Source: Bacteroidales bacterium 45-6
GTDB lineage: Bacteria; Bacteroidota; Bacteroidia; Bacteroidales; Dysgonomonadaceae
Direction of reading: 5' to 3'
Length of the DNA: 14,224 nucleotides
NCBI GenBank assembly: GCA_001897035.1
Contig: MKRS01000209.1
Coordinates: 1-14,224, forward strand
The stretch's first letter is position 1. Each line of letters begins with the position of its first letter. Made by a program: the position numbers and the translations under genes. A model generated the notes under the pieces. The model saw nothing but the letters and a program-made list of their open reading frames with translations, searched no databases and was not told the DNA's origin. Positions 5,687 through 13,624 of the stretch are shown piece after piece.

Positions 5687-8600
5687 CTATTGCACAAAAA
5701 TCTTGCTGGAACGAATACTTCCGTCCGACATCAGTTTTCGCACAATATACAAACCTTTCAGGTTGTGCAGCGAGTTGGAAACCTTCGCACCTGCAATCGT
5801 ATAATATTCGGTGGAAACAACAGTGAGGTCATTGACCACAACTTGATCTATTGCAGCCATACCTCCCGCGGGATCTTCGATGCCATTGAAGGAGATATTG
5901 TCCACATAGAAATTCACATCGCCAGCTCCCAATCCCCAGATAAGCTGGGTGGCTCCAGAAGTGAAAGAAGCGACACTTTCGGAATAGGTGGAAGCGGTGG
6001 TCCAAGTGATGCTGTCTGTCGAGTACTCGAATTTCAGATTGACCGGAGCGTTTCCGCTGACGGAGGCGCGGTACCACATTGGCTGGCCAGCAGTTGGCGT
6101 AAGGGTGCTGACACCAGCATTCACTTTCATGTCAAGCGCATTGAACGTAGCTGTTGACCGATATATCCTGAACTCGGAACCGCCACCAGACTTGGAATAG
6201 ACGATGAACACATATCCTTGCATCATTCCTTGCACATAACCTGTGGCGTCATCTCCAATTTTTGTTGCATCTCCCCGAAGAAGAACGCCAAACTTGCGAT
6301 CAGCACCCGCAGATCCGAGGCATTGCTTCCATGTCACCGAATAATCAGTGCTTTTGGATGAGAACAGACTCAGGTCGATGACACCCGTTATGTTTCGCTT
6401 TCCACCGCTGTATGGTTTCAGCATGTTGCTGGTCGTGCTTGTTGCATCCGTATAAGAAACCACCCCGGCCGTTGCCCCGTTGCTTTGCCCGATGGCAACA
6501 TTCAAGGCGGGAGGTGTAGTCGCATAGGTGGTTGCCATATCGTTTGTGAAATTGTAGCTTCGCGACGTCACCAGCGGATTCACCGAACCATTCAACGACA
6601 CGGTGCTTGGCGAAGTTCCAGTGGAGGTGATCGAAATATTGCCGCTATACGTATTGATCGAAAGGCCTGATTTCAAACGAGCATAAACCGTAGTGGGGAC
6701 AACCGCTCCGGCCACCGCAGGAACAGTGAGCGAAGCCGCATAACCGGATCCAGCGGACAAGGATATTTCAAAATTAGCAGGTGCTTGGAGCTGGATGTTG
6801 TCGATAAGCGACTGGCCAGAAAGCACAAACGACTGGTTGGCCGAAGGACCTTGTCCAATGGCGGACTTGAATGCAGGGAGAGAAAGTTGTGAAAGGGAAA
6901 CAACTGCCGAAGAATAGGCGATATTGTCCATCACCCAGCTATAATTGTTTGAATTCAACCCCCAAACCAATTCGGAAGCTCCTTGCACATAGCTGTTGTC
7001 GCTGAAGGTTGTTGTGGCAGCCCCTTCCCAAGTTATGCTGTCCTTGGAGCATTCGAAAATCAACTTGTCGTTGACGGCTGTGGCACGGTACCAGCAAGGC
7101 TGACCGGAAGGCACCGTGAAGCTTGACGTGTAAGTAGGTTTCGCCGTAAGGCCGCTTGTGCCTGCAACGTATGGTTTCAAGGTAACTGTATTGTCGTCGT
7201 TGTTCAACACAATAAACAGATATCCTTGCTTCATCCCATCGGCGTATCCACACGACCCATTGCTACCGGTAGCCCTGAGCAGGACACCTTTCTTTGCACC
7301 GGCTGCGGTGGAATATTCCTTCCACGCCACCGAATAATTTACAGAGTTGGACGGAAACAGATCGAGATCCGCAACACCCGTTCCATTGATAGTTCCTACT
7401 GAATACGTCTTGAAGCTATTATCGGTTTTATTGTTTGCGTCGGTGTAAGAAACCACTCCGGCAGAGCCGCTGCGGACAGTCACAAACTGTGCGGCAGGGT
7501 TGCTCGCACTTGATGTAGCGACATCGTTTGAGAAATCGTACTTCGTGCTTTCGCTGGCAGGAGACACCACGAAGTTGTCGAAAAGCACAATGTCGGACGT
7601 CGAGTTGTTTGCCATCAGCTTGATCTCGTTCTTGCCCTGATTCAAGGAGACATTTTGGGTATATATTTGCCAGTTTCCATTGGTGTTGGCAAAAACCGGG
7701 GTAGAGACCTTGGTTCCGTTTACATACAAGTCGATCGTCGAAATATTACTTGGAGACGAATAACGGATCTTCAGTCCATAAGTTCCTTTCTTATACACAT
7801 TAGCGCTGTCCCGAAATGCCGAGTTCGAACTGATTCCAAACTTCAAATAGCCTTGACCGGTGTAGTTGCGGACAGGCTCGGAATAGCCGCTTGCCACCAG
7901 TCCGTTTATATTCATGTAGTCGGAACATTCGGCCTCGTATTGGCGCGAGCCAGTGTAGATGGCAGGCTGAGTCGGGGCATTCATGGTTGCCGCAGTGAAA
8001 GTTGTAAGCCGGTTAGTTGCCGACCCCGAACAATTCACTTGAATATCCAGTGGCCCATTGTGGGAGACAAACAAGCTGAGAACGCCATTGCTCCAATTCT
8101 TGGACAGGACAGGGGCCACAGCATGTGTCCCTCTCACAGTGAATGAGTAGGTCGGTTCAGCTACACTTCCGTAAATCTTAATGGTATCATTCTTAGGCAC
8201 ATTGTTCGTCAGGATGGTCTGGTGGTCGGTGCTGTTGTACTCGTCCTCGAAGTTGCTCAAATAGAATGTGATTTTATCTGAATACTCTTTCACAACACCT
8301 CCCGAATACCTTGGATACTTGAGTACGACGGAGTCGCAGGTATTGTACTTCAGAGGAATGCATCCTTTGGCAGACCGCAAAGTTTTGTAGGGGTTATACG
8401 TCACCAATGCGTTTTGGTTGCGCCCAACATAGAGGTCTCCCGTACTTTGTTCGGGAAAATATTGATTCATCTCCGTTGTTTTTGCAGCCACGGTGTTCCA
8501 GGGATATGCCGACTTGTTTATTTTGAATTGGAATGAATTGGCATCCGCATCCTGTGGATTCAGCTTATACACGGTCGGAATCGTGGGATACCGTCCCGAT

Positions 8601-9814
8601 TTCTTAAAAAACGAGTGGTTGTACTGGTAATTCGATTCGCCGTCCATCATGTACAAGCCGTCGAAAAGCGTTTGCGGCGAGCAATAAACATCGTTGTCCT
8701 TGCCCGATGAAATATCGTTGACAACAACATATTTTGCCCTGTCAATCACCTCCTTGCGCGAGGGAATGCGGATCGTTCCATCAAGCATTTTGCGGAACAA
8801 ATCGATCTGCACATTGTCAAAATGCTGATATGTGCCCCAGTTTCTCCGTTTAAAACCATCGGGTGTATAAGTGGCATTGAGTTCCTTGAAACAATTAAGC
8901 CAAATGATTTCAGGGCCGTCTATCACGGTTGCCCCGTTCAACATAAGATGTTCCAAGTGGGTTGACACGCCCGAAGAAAGGGTAAAATCCTGATTGACAC
9001 CGGTTGCGTCCGTCCAGCCGGAATTGTCGTAACGAATTCCATATTGACCGCTAAAACCAGACAGGTAGGCACCGAGGCAGACACTTTCCATGTCGTGGTA
9101 ATATCCGGTAGTCGTATATTTGTCGCAAAGAATATAATTGGACGTATATTGCTGGCAAGCTGCTGCAAAAGCCGGATTCCGCTTCAGCATACCGATCGGG
9201 TTGATGCTTTGCCCATATTCGTTTCCACACCAGCTTACCACGAGGTATGCCCCGTATTTATTGCTTAGCTTGAGAAGATCCACAAAGTGGCTAATTCGGT
9301 CAGCCCATTTGGCAGAAACAGGATCGGAAGGATCGTCAAATCCCCAAAACTGCTCGGCAAAATTGAAACCGAGAAAGTTCGGATAGTCCCGGAAAAACTC
9401 CTCGTAGGTGGAAAGGTCCGTTTCCGAAAACGACAATTGGTGCATACCTCCACTCGCCACCTGAACTGTTGCCCAGATGCGGTTTTCGGCGCAAGTTCTT
9501 AGCCACGACTTGGCCGTTTCGTAGCCATATTCTGCAACTTTAAACCTGCTTGTGGGCACATCGTGACTAATCGAGAGTGAAATATTCATCACCACATAAG
9601 GCCGGATGTCGGCAGGGATCAGGTCGATGATTTTCTGCGGGTCTGGGTAGTTCCATGTGTCGATGTGTATCAGCCACATCGGACTCGATGGCGAAATGGG
9701 ACGTCGCAGAGGGATGTTCGACTGTGCATTCGCATTGAATAGCACAGCAGAACTCAAGAAAAACAAAAGCGTAAAGGCAATGCCCTGTTTAAAAAGACGA
9801 GTAAATGTTTTCAT
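5687..9814 (-). CDS. Multidomain secreted GH98 endo-glycosidase
   Basis: This is a 1375-residue exported enzyme. The signal peptide spans 1-30 (cleavage after NANA). The GH98 catalytic barrel (about 36-350) has the family opening RRPISPSSPMWLIHIDTWNY, the IRPYVVMNISLSI block, and FNFAEQFWGFDD, where E154 is the likely catalytic acid; the GH98 C-terminal domain follows to about 605. Then come a CBM6/35-like beta-sandwich (625-751, YEAEC start and FDNFVV end), an unassigned repeat domain (758-969), an Ig-like module (972-1079), a second copy of the repeat (1085-1311) and a sorting-like tail (1330-1375: YYTIAGAKV, LKGLYIVRK, KIFVQ). GH98 members are endo-beta-1,4-xylanases or blood-group endo-beta-galactosidases; the GH31 and GH43 neighbours favour a complex xylan. 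The ATG at 9814 is chosen; another ATG four bases upstream is out of frame. GH98 is very likely; substrate and secretion route are inferred. Confidence 0.9.
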   Translation of the reverse strand: MKTFTRLFKQGIAFTLLFFLSSAVLFNANAQSNIPLRRPISPSSPMWLIHIDTWNYPDPQKIIDLIPADIRPYVVMNISLSISHDVPTSRFKVAEYGYETAKSWLRTCAENRIWATVQVASGGMHQLSFSETDLSTYEEFFRDYPNFLGFNFAEQFWGFDDPSDPVSAKWADRISHFVDLLKLSNKYGAYLVVSWCGNEYGQSINPIGMLKRNPAFAAACQQYTSNYILCDKYTTTGYYHDMESVCLGAYLSGFSGQYGIRYDNSGWTDATGVNQDFTLSSGVSTHLEHLMLNGATVIDGPEIIWLNCFKELNATYTPDGFKRRNWGTYQHFDNVQIDLFRKMLDGTIRIPSRKEVIDRAKYVVVNDISSGKDNDVYCSPQTLFDGLYMMDGESNYQYNHSFFKKSGRYPTIPTVYKLNPQDADANSFQFKINKSAYPWNTVAAKTTEMNQYFPEQSTGDLYVGRNQNALVTYNPYKTLRSAKGCIPLKYNTCDSVVLKYPRYSGGVVKEYSDKITFYLSNFEDEYNSTDHQTILTNNVPKNDTIKIYGSVAEPTYSFTVRGTHAVAPVLSKNWSNGVLSLFVSHNGPLDIQVNCSGSATNRLTTFTAATMNAPTQPAIYTGSRQYEAECSDYMNINGLVASGYSEPVRNYTGQGYLKFGISSNSAFRDSANVYKKGTYGLKIRYSSPSNISTIDLYVNGTKVSTPVFANTNGNWQIYTQNVSLNQGKNEIKLMANNSTSDIVLFDNFVVSPASESTKYDFSNDVATSSASNPAAQFVTVRSGSAGVVSYTDANNKTDNSFKTYSVGTINGTGVADLDLFPSNSVNYSVAWKEYSTAAGAKKGVLLRATGSNGSCGYADGMKQGYLFIVLNNDDNTVTLKPYVAGTSGLTAKPTYTSSFTVPSGQPCWYRATAVNDKLIFECSKDSITWEGAATTTFSDNSYVQGASELVWGLNSNNYSWVMDNIAYSSAVVSLSQLSLPAFKSAIGQGPSANQSFVLSGQSLIDNIQLQAPANFEISLSAGSGYAASLTVPAVAGAVVPTTVYARLKSGLSINTYSGNISITSTGTSPSTVSLNGSVNPLVTSRSYNFTNDMATTYATTPPALNVAIGQSNGATAGVVSYTDATSTTSNMLKPYSGGKRNITGVIDLSLFSSKSTDYSVTWKQCLGSAGADRKFGVLLRGDATKIGDDATGYVQGMMQGYVFIVYSKSGGGSEFRIYRSTATFNALDMKVNAGVSTLTPTAGQPMWYRASVSGNAPVNLKFEYSTDSITWTTASTYSESVASFTSGATQLIWGLGAGDVNFYVDNISFNGIEDPAGGMAAIDQVVVNDLTVVSTEYYTIAGAKVSNSLHNLKGLYIVRKLMSDGSIRSSKIFVQ
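5882..6562 (-). repeat. Second copy of a ~215-aa duplicated domain in GH98 protein
   Basis: This covers residues 1085-1311 of the GH98 protein and parallels residues 758-969 in order: YNFTNDMAT, AGVVSYTDA, ITGVIDLSLF, DYSVTWK, FGVLLRGD, QGYVFIVY, GQPMWYRA, STDSITW, LIWGL and VDNISFNG. The pattern (WY, DSITW, VDNI) suggests a jelly-roll, possibly glycan-binding, module; I do not recognise a named family. Confidence 0.8.
6908..7543 (-). repeat. First copy of a ~215-aa duplicated domain in GH98 protein
   Basis: This covers residues 758-969: YDFSNDVAT, AGVVSYTDA, GTGVADLDLF, NYSVAWK, KGVLLRATG, QGYLFIVL, GQPCWYRA, SKDSITW, LVWGL and MDNIAYSS. It aligns end to end with residues 1085-1311 but is clearly diverged, so the duplication is not recent. 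An Ig-like spacer of about 108 residues separates the copies. Confidence 0.8.
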
Positions 9815-9931
9815 TCATTGGTATTTAATAGTTAATAATAAGGGTGAGATTCCCGATATTTCCTGGCACAAGGCAGGCGGCTACACCGATATTTTTAGGC
9901 ATAGGAAAAACTGCACAGCCTGTTTTTTTAA

Positions 9932-9963
9932 CAAATGCACAGGTTGCGGATCATCTCAACAAA
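9932..9963 (-). promoter_or_regulatory. Candidate promoter for GH98
   Basis: On the minus strand, TTTG (9960-9963), a 20-base spacer and TGCATTTG (9932-9939) match the Bacteroidota TTTG-N19-21-TAnnTTTG pattern with one mismatch in the -7 box. Start of transcription would be near 9925, giving a leader of about 110 bases. The -7 box sits between inverted CCTGT/ACAGG arms, which could be an operator. The 271-bp GH31-GH98 spacer otherwise shows only weak hairpins (9979-9992; 10002-10023) and no gene. Confidence 0.4.
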
Positions 9964-10085
9964 AAAGAAGGTTGGATTAGACAAAATTGTCTGGCGGGCA
10001 GAACCAGCTAAAACTAACTGGTTAACAGCTATTCATGGTATTAGATTTACTATTTGACCGGGCAGCCTCCTTTCTTTTTATTTTT

Positions 10086-12695
10086 TTACAACTTTACATG
10101 GATCGGGGTTCCCGAATAGTTCACTCTCGCCGAATTCGTTTTGCTCATCTCGGCAGTCTGCTCCCCGCTCATTAAGACAATACTGAATTTGCGGTTGGCA
10201 AGCATTCCTGAAAATCCCCCTTTTCGCTGGCCAATCGTTAGCCGTTTTGCCTTTTCATTCCAAGTGAAATCGATGGTCGAATATTTCCCTTTCTCGTAAT
10301 TGTAGCCGTCGTTTTCATCTTCATACAACGTGAATTTGCCATCGGCTCCGGGATAGATGCGGATCTCCAGCGTATCGTATTTCTTTTCCGTGACATATTG
10401 CACCGCCGGGCCAACAGGGAGAATAGCACCCGCTTTCACATACACCGGAATCAGATCCAGGCTGACTGTTTTGGCTGTTTCACGGCCTCCTGCAAGCTTC
10501 TCGCCTGTCCAGAAATCGTACCATGCAGCAGCTTTAGGCAGGTAAGTTTTCCAAGTCTTAACCCCAGCTTCCGTGACCGGCGCAACGAGTAGCGACTTTC
10601 CAAACATGTATTCATAACGGCGTTGCAAGGCGGCAGAATCCCGACGAAAATCCATCACCAGCGGGCGCATCAGCGTGGAGCCGTTTTTAGTGACCTGCCA
10701 AGCCTCCGAATAGATATAGGGCAGCAAGCTGTAGCGAACATTCAGCATCTTGCGCATGTTTTCCTCCACTTTCGACCCGAATTTCCAGGGTTCGGTCTCG
10801 GTCATGTATCCGTGCATCCGGAATATCGGGCAGAATGCGCCCCATTGATACCATCGGGTGAGTAGTTCGTGGTATTTTTCATCGGTGTATTGCGTGCGTC
10901 CGGGGCGAAAAAATCCGCCGATGTCCGTTGTCCAATAAGGAAAACCGGTAATGGTGTAATTCAATCCTGCCACAATCTGGTTTCTGAAAACATCCCATGT
11001 GTAGCCTATGTCGCCCGACCAGTTGATTACTCCGTAACGCTGCTGGCCGGAAAAAGCGGAACGGGTGAGTATGCAGACCCGCTTGTCGGACGATGTCCCG
11101 CGCTGACCTTCGTACACCGCCCGGCTCACCATAAGCGGGTAAGTAAGGCGGAAGAAATCGCCTGCTCCCAGATAGGTTTTCTCGCCTTTCAACGCATCGT
11201 TTTCAGGCTCCACGGCGTCCATCCACCAAGAGTCCACACCATTGTCGAACATATTTGTTTTCAATGTATTCCAATATTCCCTCCGTGTTTCTGGATTGAA
11301 ATAATCCAACCACTTGGTGTTAGGTATAAACCGGTTCTTGGCCACATATTCTTTGCCGATAGTGGAATTCTTGTCGGGATTCGACCAGATTGAAATATTG
11401 AAATGTGCATTCAAGTCATGCAATTCCCGGATAAAACTGGAAGGATTCGGGTAATTCTTTTCGTCGAACTGAGGCACTCCCCAGCCCCTGTCGCCCCAGT
11501 ACTGCCAATCCTGCACAATCACGTCCACCGGAAGATTTCGTTTGCGAAACTCCTTCACCGTTTCCACCAAATGCGTGCTGGAGGTGTAGCGTTCGCGGCA
11601 TTGCCAAAAGCCATAAGCCCATTTCGGAAACATGGGCGCATTGCCCGACAGGTTCCGGTAGGAGGCAATCACCTCATCGGCCGAAGGGCCATAAAATACC
11701 ACATAATCAATCGCCTTGGCCACAGGCGAACGGAAGGTGGTGAGGTTGTTACTCTTTCGCCACGACAAACGGGGTGAATTATTGGATTTGCAGAGCACCT
11801 GAACCTGATGCTCGCCCGCAACCAGATTCGCCAATGTACCCACTGTTGGAGGAAGCCACATGTTGCTCTGGTCGATAACAGGCTTGCCGTCGATCGTCAC
11901 AAAGTAGCGGTTGCCCATATCTCCCAAGTCGAGAAACAGGGAATATTCGCCATCGGCAGGAACATTCAATTTCCCCAGATACAGAGTCTGATCCTGGGAT
12001 ATTTTCTGCGTGCCGGAAGTAGTGGTCACTTCAGCCATTTGACCGTTGCCGGAAGAGGCTTGCTGCTGTTTTTCGAGGGAAATGTAGTTGTCGGCCGGAT
12101 TGAAGTCGGTGAGTCCGTATTGATGCCAAAGCAATCCATATCCTTTGCTCGAATAGATAAAGGGTATGGCAATCTGGGTGTTTACCTGCGTCAGTTTACG
12201 GGTAACGTTTTTGAGGTTGTATTGCCCGTCCTGAAACTGCCCCAAACCAAAAACTGACTCGTCGGCAGGCGATTCGAAGCTTTGCTCGACGGAGAAGCAC
12301 GGTTCTCCCTGAATAGTACCGGATGTGAATTTCCGGGAAGCGGCTTTCTCCGCCAGAAACACCTTCCCCGACGGGTCGGCATACGATAGTTGTCCGCTTG
12401 CTTTATCTACGAGAACAATCAGTTTATTGGTCTTTATTTCGAGCCTTGCGGGCAAATCAGATACCTGAAATTTCGGGATTTCGGCTGATTTATTGAAAAC
12501 CAGTTCAGGAAGATTCCCGTCGGCTTCTGTGTAAATTTTAACTCTCACGGCATTTCCCGATACAGGTAAAACAGAGAGTGTTCCTTCAGACAAAGTAATA
12601 TCTACCCTGTCGGGCTTTTGTTTATAGCTCTTCACAGCTTGTCCGTGGCAAAGAAAAGGGATAATAAAAAGGATAAGTAGTGATTTCAATTTCAT
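10086..12695 (-). CDS. GH31 alpha-xylosidase-like glycosidase with PA14 insert
   Basis: This 869-residue protein begins with a signal sequence (1-19). FLC at 14-16 is not a proper lipobox, so a lipoprotein is less likely. The N-terminal GH31 beta-sandwich is interrupted by a PA14-like insert (about 228-328: YLGKLNVPADGEYSLFLD, VTIDGKPVID), the arrangement known from xyloglucan alpha-xylosidases of Cellvibrio and Bacteroides. The (beta/alpha)8 barrel runs from about 350 to 690, with WWMDAVEPE giving nucleophile D493 and NWSGDIG giving acid/base D562; FPYWTTDIGGF (585-595) is also typical. C-terminal beta domains follow, including VAPVTEAG and YEDENDGYNY blocks. It would release non-reducing-end alpha-xylose (or less likely alpha-glucose) from side chains after endo-cleavage. 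It appears to be the first gene of its unit, with a promoter-like region upstream and GH98 271 bases downstream. GH31 is certain; alpha-xylosidase is an inference from the PA14 architecture. Confidence 0.93.
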   Translation of the reverse strand: MKLKSLLILFIIPFLCHGQAVKSYKQKPDRVDITLSEGTLSVLPVSGNAVRVKIYTEADGNLPELVFNKSAEIPKFQVSDLPARLEIKTNKLIVLVDKASGQLSYADPSGKVFLAEKAASRKFTSGTIQGEPCFSVEQSFESPADESVFGLGQFQDGQYNLKNVTRKLTQVNTQIAIPFIYSSKGYGLLWHQYGLTDFNPADNYISLEKQQQASSGNGQMAEVTTTSGTQKISQDQTLYLGKLNVPADGEYSLFLDLGDMGNRYFVTIDGKPVIDQSNMWLPPTVGTLANLVAGEHQVQVLCKSNNSPRLSWRKSNNLTTFRSPVAKAIDYVVFYGPSADEVIASYRNLSGNAPMFPKWAYGFWQCRERYTSSTHLVETVKEFRKRNLPVDVIVQDWQYWGDRGWGVPQFDEKNYPNPSSFIRELHDLNAHFNISIWSNPDKNSTIGKEYVAKNRFIPNTKWLDYFNPETRREYWNTLKTNMFDNGVDSWWMDAVEPENDALKGEKTYLGAGDFFRLTYPLMVSRAVYEGQRGTSSDKRVCILTRSAFSGQQRYGVINWSGDIGYTWDVFRNQIVAGLNYTITGFPYWTTDIGGFFRPGRTQYTDEKYHELLTRWYQWGAFCPIFRMHGYMTETEPWKFGSKVEENMRKMLNVRYSLLPYIYSEAWQVTKNGSTLMRPLVMDFRRDSAALQRRYEYMFGKSLLVAPVTEAGVKTWKTYLPKAAAWYDFWTGEKLAGGRETAKTVSLDLIPVYVKAGAILPVGPAVQYVTEKKYDTLEIRIYPGADGKFTLYEDENDGYNYEKGKYSTIDFTWNEKAKRLTIGQRKGGFSGMLANRKFSIVLMSGEQTAEMSKTNSARVNYSGTPIHVKL

Positions 12696-12805
12696 TTTTC
12701 GGGATTGTTTAAGAATAACGACTGGTGATTCAGTTATAAACTAAATTTAAAGTTTTACGATTATTACAGGATAAACAACGATGAATATTAGATACAAAGC
12801 CTGCG

Positions 12806-12813
12806 CAAACATA
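12806..12813 (-). promoter_or_regulatory. Candidate -7 box for GH31
   Basis: On the minus strand this reads TATGTTTG, an exact TAnnTTTG match, about 111 bases before the GH31 start. No TTTG appears at the -33 position. The direct repeat and shared 10-mer at 12856-12881 lie where an activator would bind. Confidence 0.4.
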
Positions 12814-12855
12814 GACAAAAAAACGATTTTATATACCTGAATTTGTTACAGATGC

Positions 12856-12873
12856 GTTTCATTTTGTTTCATT
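12856..12873 (-). promoter_or_regulatory. Direct repeat, possible activator site for GH31
   Basis: GTTTCATT occurs twice with starts exactly 10 bases apart (AATGAAAC on the minus strand), 43-60 bases upstream of the candidate -7 box. One-helical-turn direct repeats at this position suit AraC-type or hybrid two-component activators, common regulators of Bacteroidota glycan loci. No regulator is encoded in the window, so this is a positional inference. Confidence 0.3.
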
Positions 12874-12907
12874 CATTGCATTAAATTCTCCTATCTCCAT
12901 AAAAGAC

Positions 12908-12931
12908 AAGCGAATCAAGCTTGATTCGCTT
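12908..12931 (-). terminator. Perfect 24-bp palindrome, probable terminator after DUF3237
   Basis: AAGCGAATCAAG followed directly by its exact reverse complement. In minus-strand RNA this folds into a 9-10 bp stem and is followed by GTCTTTTAT, a modest T-tract; the plus-strand side has none. It lies 76 bases past the DUF3237 stop and separates that gene from the GH31 promoter region, consistent with two transcription units. Perfect symmetry also allows a dimeric-regulator operator. Confidence 0.55.
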
Positions 12932-13007
12932 CAAATTCTTCATTTGTTCAAAAATCCAGTTCTCTCTTCGTTGACTTCGGCAAAGAAAATAGCGACCTTG
13001 GGTGTGC

Positions 13008-13586
13008 TTACAATAACTTATACACTCCTATTACGACATAAGGTTCTTCACCTGGTTTTAGTTCTGGGATATGCAATGTTCCGATAAAAACAGCATGGTT
13101 TAGAAAATCGTAGGGACTGTCGCGAGGGGCTTCGAGATCGATCACCGACTTGCAGTAAAATGCTTTAGTCTGGCTGTCAGTGTGAATCAGAGCATTATTC
13201 ATTACCTGAATCACAACGCCGTCATCCGTTTTCAGAAGATAGCGGGCATTTAATTCCGTATCTCCGTCGGGACGAACCAACTGCCAATCTTCGCCTCCTG
13301 GTAAAACCACACCTTTCAGTTGAGGCCCGGCAAACGTTCCTCCGAGGATAGGAATAACCCGTCTGGTGCCCCGCTTGCTTTCGCCGACCTGTATCATGTT
13401 GCCAACCTTCACCTTGGCTTCCCACATAAACACTGTTCTAAAATCTTTGTAAAGATCTTCAGCACTCGTCGTTTGGGCATTTGATTTGGAGAAAGAGAGA
13501 AATGCAACCGCCAATACATGGAGCATCACGACTATTTTGAATGTTGCTGACTTCATTTCGCCATTCGCAGATATTTTCAGTTGCAT
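13008..13586 (-). CDS. Secreted DUF3237 family protein
   Basis: This is a 192-residue protein. The hallmark block spans residues 82-108: GGTFAGPQLKGVVLPGG then EDWQLVRPDG, followed by ARYLLKTDDGVVIQV, which I recognise as DUF3237. A hydrophobic signal segment (about 17-37, ending SNAQ) shows export. Two starts are possible: 13586, or the internal ATG at 13556 (MKSATFK), which gives a more ordinary signal peptide; AGGAAG sits too close to the first ATG to decide. It follows the GH27-like gene by 38 bases, so the two are probably co-transcribed, and is separated from GH31 by the palindrome at 12908-12931. The family has no reaction I can state with confidence; location in a glycan locus suggests a periplasmic role in sugar processing, an inference only. 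Confidence 0.8.
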   Translation of the reverse strand: MQLKISANGEMKSATFKIVVMLHVLAVAFLSFSKSNAQTTSAEDLYKDFRTVFMWEAKVKVGNMIQVGESKRGTRRVIPILGGTFAGPQLKGVVLPGGEDWQLVRPDGDTELNARYLLKTDDGVVIQVMNNALIHTDSQTKAFYCKSVIDLEAPRDSPYDFLNHAVFIGTLHIPELKPGEEPYVVIGVYKLL

Positions 13587-13624
13587 TTCTTCCTTAGATT
13601 ATTCAATTACACTTTTATTTCTTT

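Noticed and set aside
9853..9894. Direct repeat CCGATATTT (two copies 33 bases apart) before GH98
   Set aside because: Short A/T-rich words recur easily by chance and the copies fall downstream of the candidate promoter without a clear role.
10002..10023. Hairpin AACCAG/CTGGTT as GH31 terminator
   Set aside because: It has only a 6-bp stem and no T-run on the minus strand.
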